Assembly: GCA_035574175.1 (NCBI GenBank)
Contig: DATLZB010000206.1
Coordinates: forward strand, 1 to 32,294
Length of the DNA: 32,294 nt
Direction: 5' to 3'
Source: DATLZB01 sp035574175
GTDB lineage: Bacteria > Pseudomonadota > Alphaproteobacteria > Rhizobiales > Hyphomicrobiaceae
Shown here: in pieces, positions 31,220-32,294 of the stretch
Layout: the number at the start of each line of letters is the position of its first letter
Numbering within the stretch: the first letter of the stretch is position 1
Notes under the pieces: generated by a model
What the model was told of the DNA's origin: nothing
The model's database searches: none
The model's input: only the letters and a program-made list of their open reading frames with translations
Position numbers and translations under genes: made by a program

Positions 31220-32294
31220 ATGAATGTCCTGTTCCGGATCCTCTCTGCGATTTACGCCCGTGGCACCCACCACAAACTCGCGCTCGATGCCCTTCGGCAT
31301 CTGGAATCGGGGCATGCCGAGCGATGGCAGCGGTTGTTGTTGCGCCATGTGCAGCAGTATCTCAGAGGCTCCAAGGCTCCGGATGACGAGTTCAAGGACT
31401 TCAAGAACCACGTGCTGCACGTGCACGACGGCTATTGGGGCGGTGCGCCCGATGCGGCCGAGCGCTGGTACGCAACGCTGGTGGAAGAGCTGAAGGGCGA
31501 GCGTTGGGCGGATGCTGCCTTTGCCGCCGGCGTGCTCGGCCACTACTACACCGACCCGATCCAGCCGTTCCACACGGCGCAGTCCGAAGCCGAGAACAAC
31601 ATCCATCGCGCCGTCGAGTGGAGCATCGCCAAGTGCTACGATGAGCTGAAACGCCTCGCCGAAGCCGGTGCCGAGCGGCCCGCAATCAGACCCGGCGACG
31701 ATCCCAATTGGTTGCGCGACCTGGTGTGCCAGGGGGCGGAGACATCCAACCGCTACTACGAGAAGCTCATCGCGCACTACGACTTCAATCGAGCTGTGGT
31801 CGATCCGCCGGCGGGCCTCGATGCGCAAAGCCGGATGCTGCTTGCCGAGCTGCTCGACTATGCCGCGCGCGGGCTCGCCGTGATCCTCGATCGCGCCTTC
31901 GCCGAATCCGGCGTAATACCTCCCGAAGTCGATTTGCGTGCGGAGACCGTGCGGGCCTTGCTCAAGGTGCCGCTCAAGTGGGTGACCAACCGAATCGCCG
32001 ATGCCAGCGAGCGGCGCCTCATCGAACGCATGTACGATGAACTTGCCGAGACCGGGCGCGTCGAGGAGAATCTTCCCGAGGACGATCGGGCGGTGCGCGA
32101 TTTGCATGCCGAGGAGGTCTTGGCGCAGCGCGCGCTGCGCGAGCGCTGGCGCCGCAGCATGGTGGCGAGCAGGCCGCCTTCACCGAGCGCTTCTGTCCGC
32201 AGCATGGGCGAGTCACGGCCGGTACGCGCACCCGAAGCGGGGTCGGAGCCGGCGAGCGACGCCTCATCGAGCGGATGTATGATGAACTCGCCGA
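31220..32294 (+). CDS. Zinc-dependent phospholipase C / S1-P1 nuclease-like protein (3' end missing)
   Basis: ATG 31220 follows GAGCGGGGATGAG and the frame is open to the right edge (358 codons). The zinc-site style of the family is seen in HVLHVHDGYW, then GVLGHYYTDPIQPFHTAQSE and the following ENNIHRAVE, where His and Asp residues would bind the metals. It begins like other members (MNVLFRILSAIYARGTHHKL). The part after about residue 255 contains the unit ERRLIERMYDELAETGRVEE, then LPEDDRAVRDLHAEEV. A second copy of this unit's start lies at 32254-32294 but in the next reading frame, which suggests a frameshift or a sequencing slip at about 32150-32250. Confidence 0.75.
   Translation, partial: MNVLFRILSAIYARGTHHKLALDALRHLESGHAERWQRLLLRHVQQYLRGSKAPDDEFKDFKNHVLHVHDGYWGGAPDAAERWYATLVEELKGERWADAAFAAGVLGHYYTDPIQPFHTAQSEAENNIHRAVEWSIAKCYDELKRLAEAGAERPAIRPGDDPNWLRDLVCQGAETSNRYYEKLIAHYDFNRAVVDPPAGLDAQSRMLLAELLDYAARGLAVILDRAFAESGVIPPEVDLRAETVRALLKVPLKWVTNRIADASERRLIERMYDELAETGRVEENLPEDDRAVRDLHAEEVLAQRALRERWRRSMVASRPPSPSASVRSMGESRPVRAPEAGSEPASDASSSGCMMNSP

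Noticed and set aside
1..32294. CRISPR array
   Set aside because: No regular direct repeats with unique spacers are present; the repeats near 279-513 and 30561-31028 have other structures.

Overview
The window is high-GC DNA of alphaproteobacterial, most likely Hyphomicrobiales (Rhizobiales), type. The evidence is the block hemC-hemD-mitofilin-like gene-hemY facing tsaD-gpsA, followed by an EVE gene, a DUF1761 gene and acs, and a CinI/TraI-like acyl-homoserine lactone synthase. It has two parts joined at a tRNA-Thr gene (17969-18044, minus strand).

Positions 1-17968 look like an integrated, phage-related accessory element next to the 3' end of that tRNA; its other end lies left of the window. 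From left to right it carries: the C-terminus of a replication (primase/helicase-like) protein; 9-bp iteron-like repeats; a tight run of small zinc-finger, ribbon-helix-helix and unknown genes, one ending in an SSB-like acidic tip; a small terminase; a FimB-sized tyrosine recombinase in opposite orientation; a large terminase; five unknown genes in the place where portal and capsid genes are usually found, one with a likely ADP-ribosyltransferase motif pattern; then a mosaic of small regulators and exported proteins (ribbon-helix-helix proteins with dyad operators, a nuclease-like protein, a Cys-rich exported protein); a complete luxR-luxI pair; a ParA-like ATPase with a ribbon-helix-helix partner; and one of two related membrane proteins that end in a winged-helix-like domain. 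No portal, capsid, tail, lysis or conjugation gene is visible in these 18 kb. The element has DNA-packaging enzymes, partition and quorum sensing but no particle genes in view. It may be a satellite-like or phage-plasmid-like element, or a defective prophage. Genes beyond the left edge could change that reading.

Positions 18045-32294 are core chromosome. A heme-synthesis operon (hemC, hemD, Mic60-like, hemY) reads leftward, and tsaD-gpsA reads rightward from the shared 23503-23609 region. A lone DUF2793 phage-fibre-like gene sits between gpsA and the EVE gene. After acs comes a 735-base gap with dispersed palindromic repeats and a 45-base copy of the end of acs. The window closes inside a zinc-dependent phospholipase C/S1-P1-like gene.

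The observations most worth following are the quorum-sensing pair on a terminase-bearing element without visible capsid genes; the recombinase nested between terminase genes, with an inverted repeat spanning its own start codon; the paired membrane/winged-helix proteins; and the ART-like gene with its HTH-bearing neighbours.
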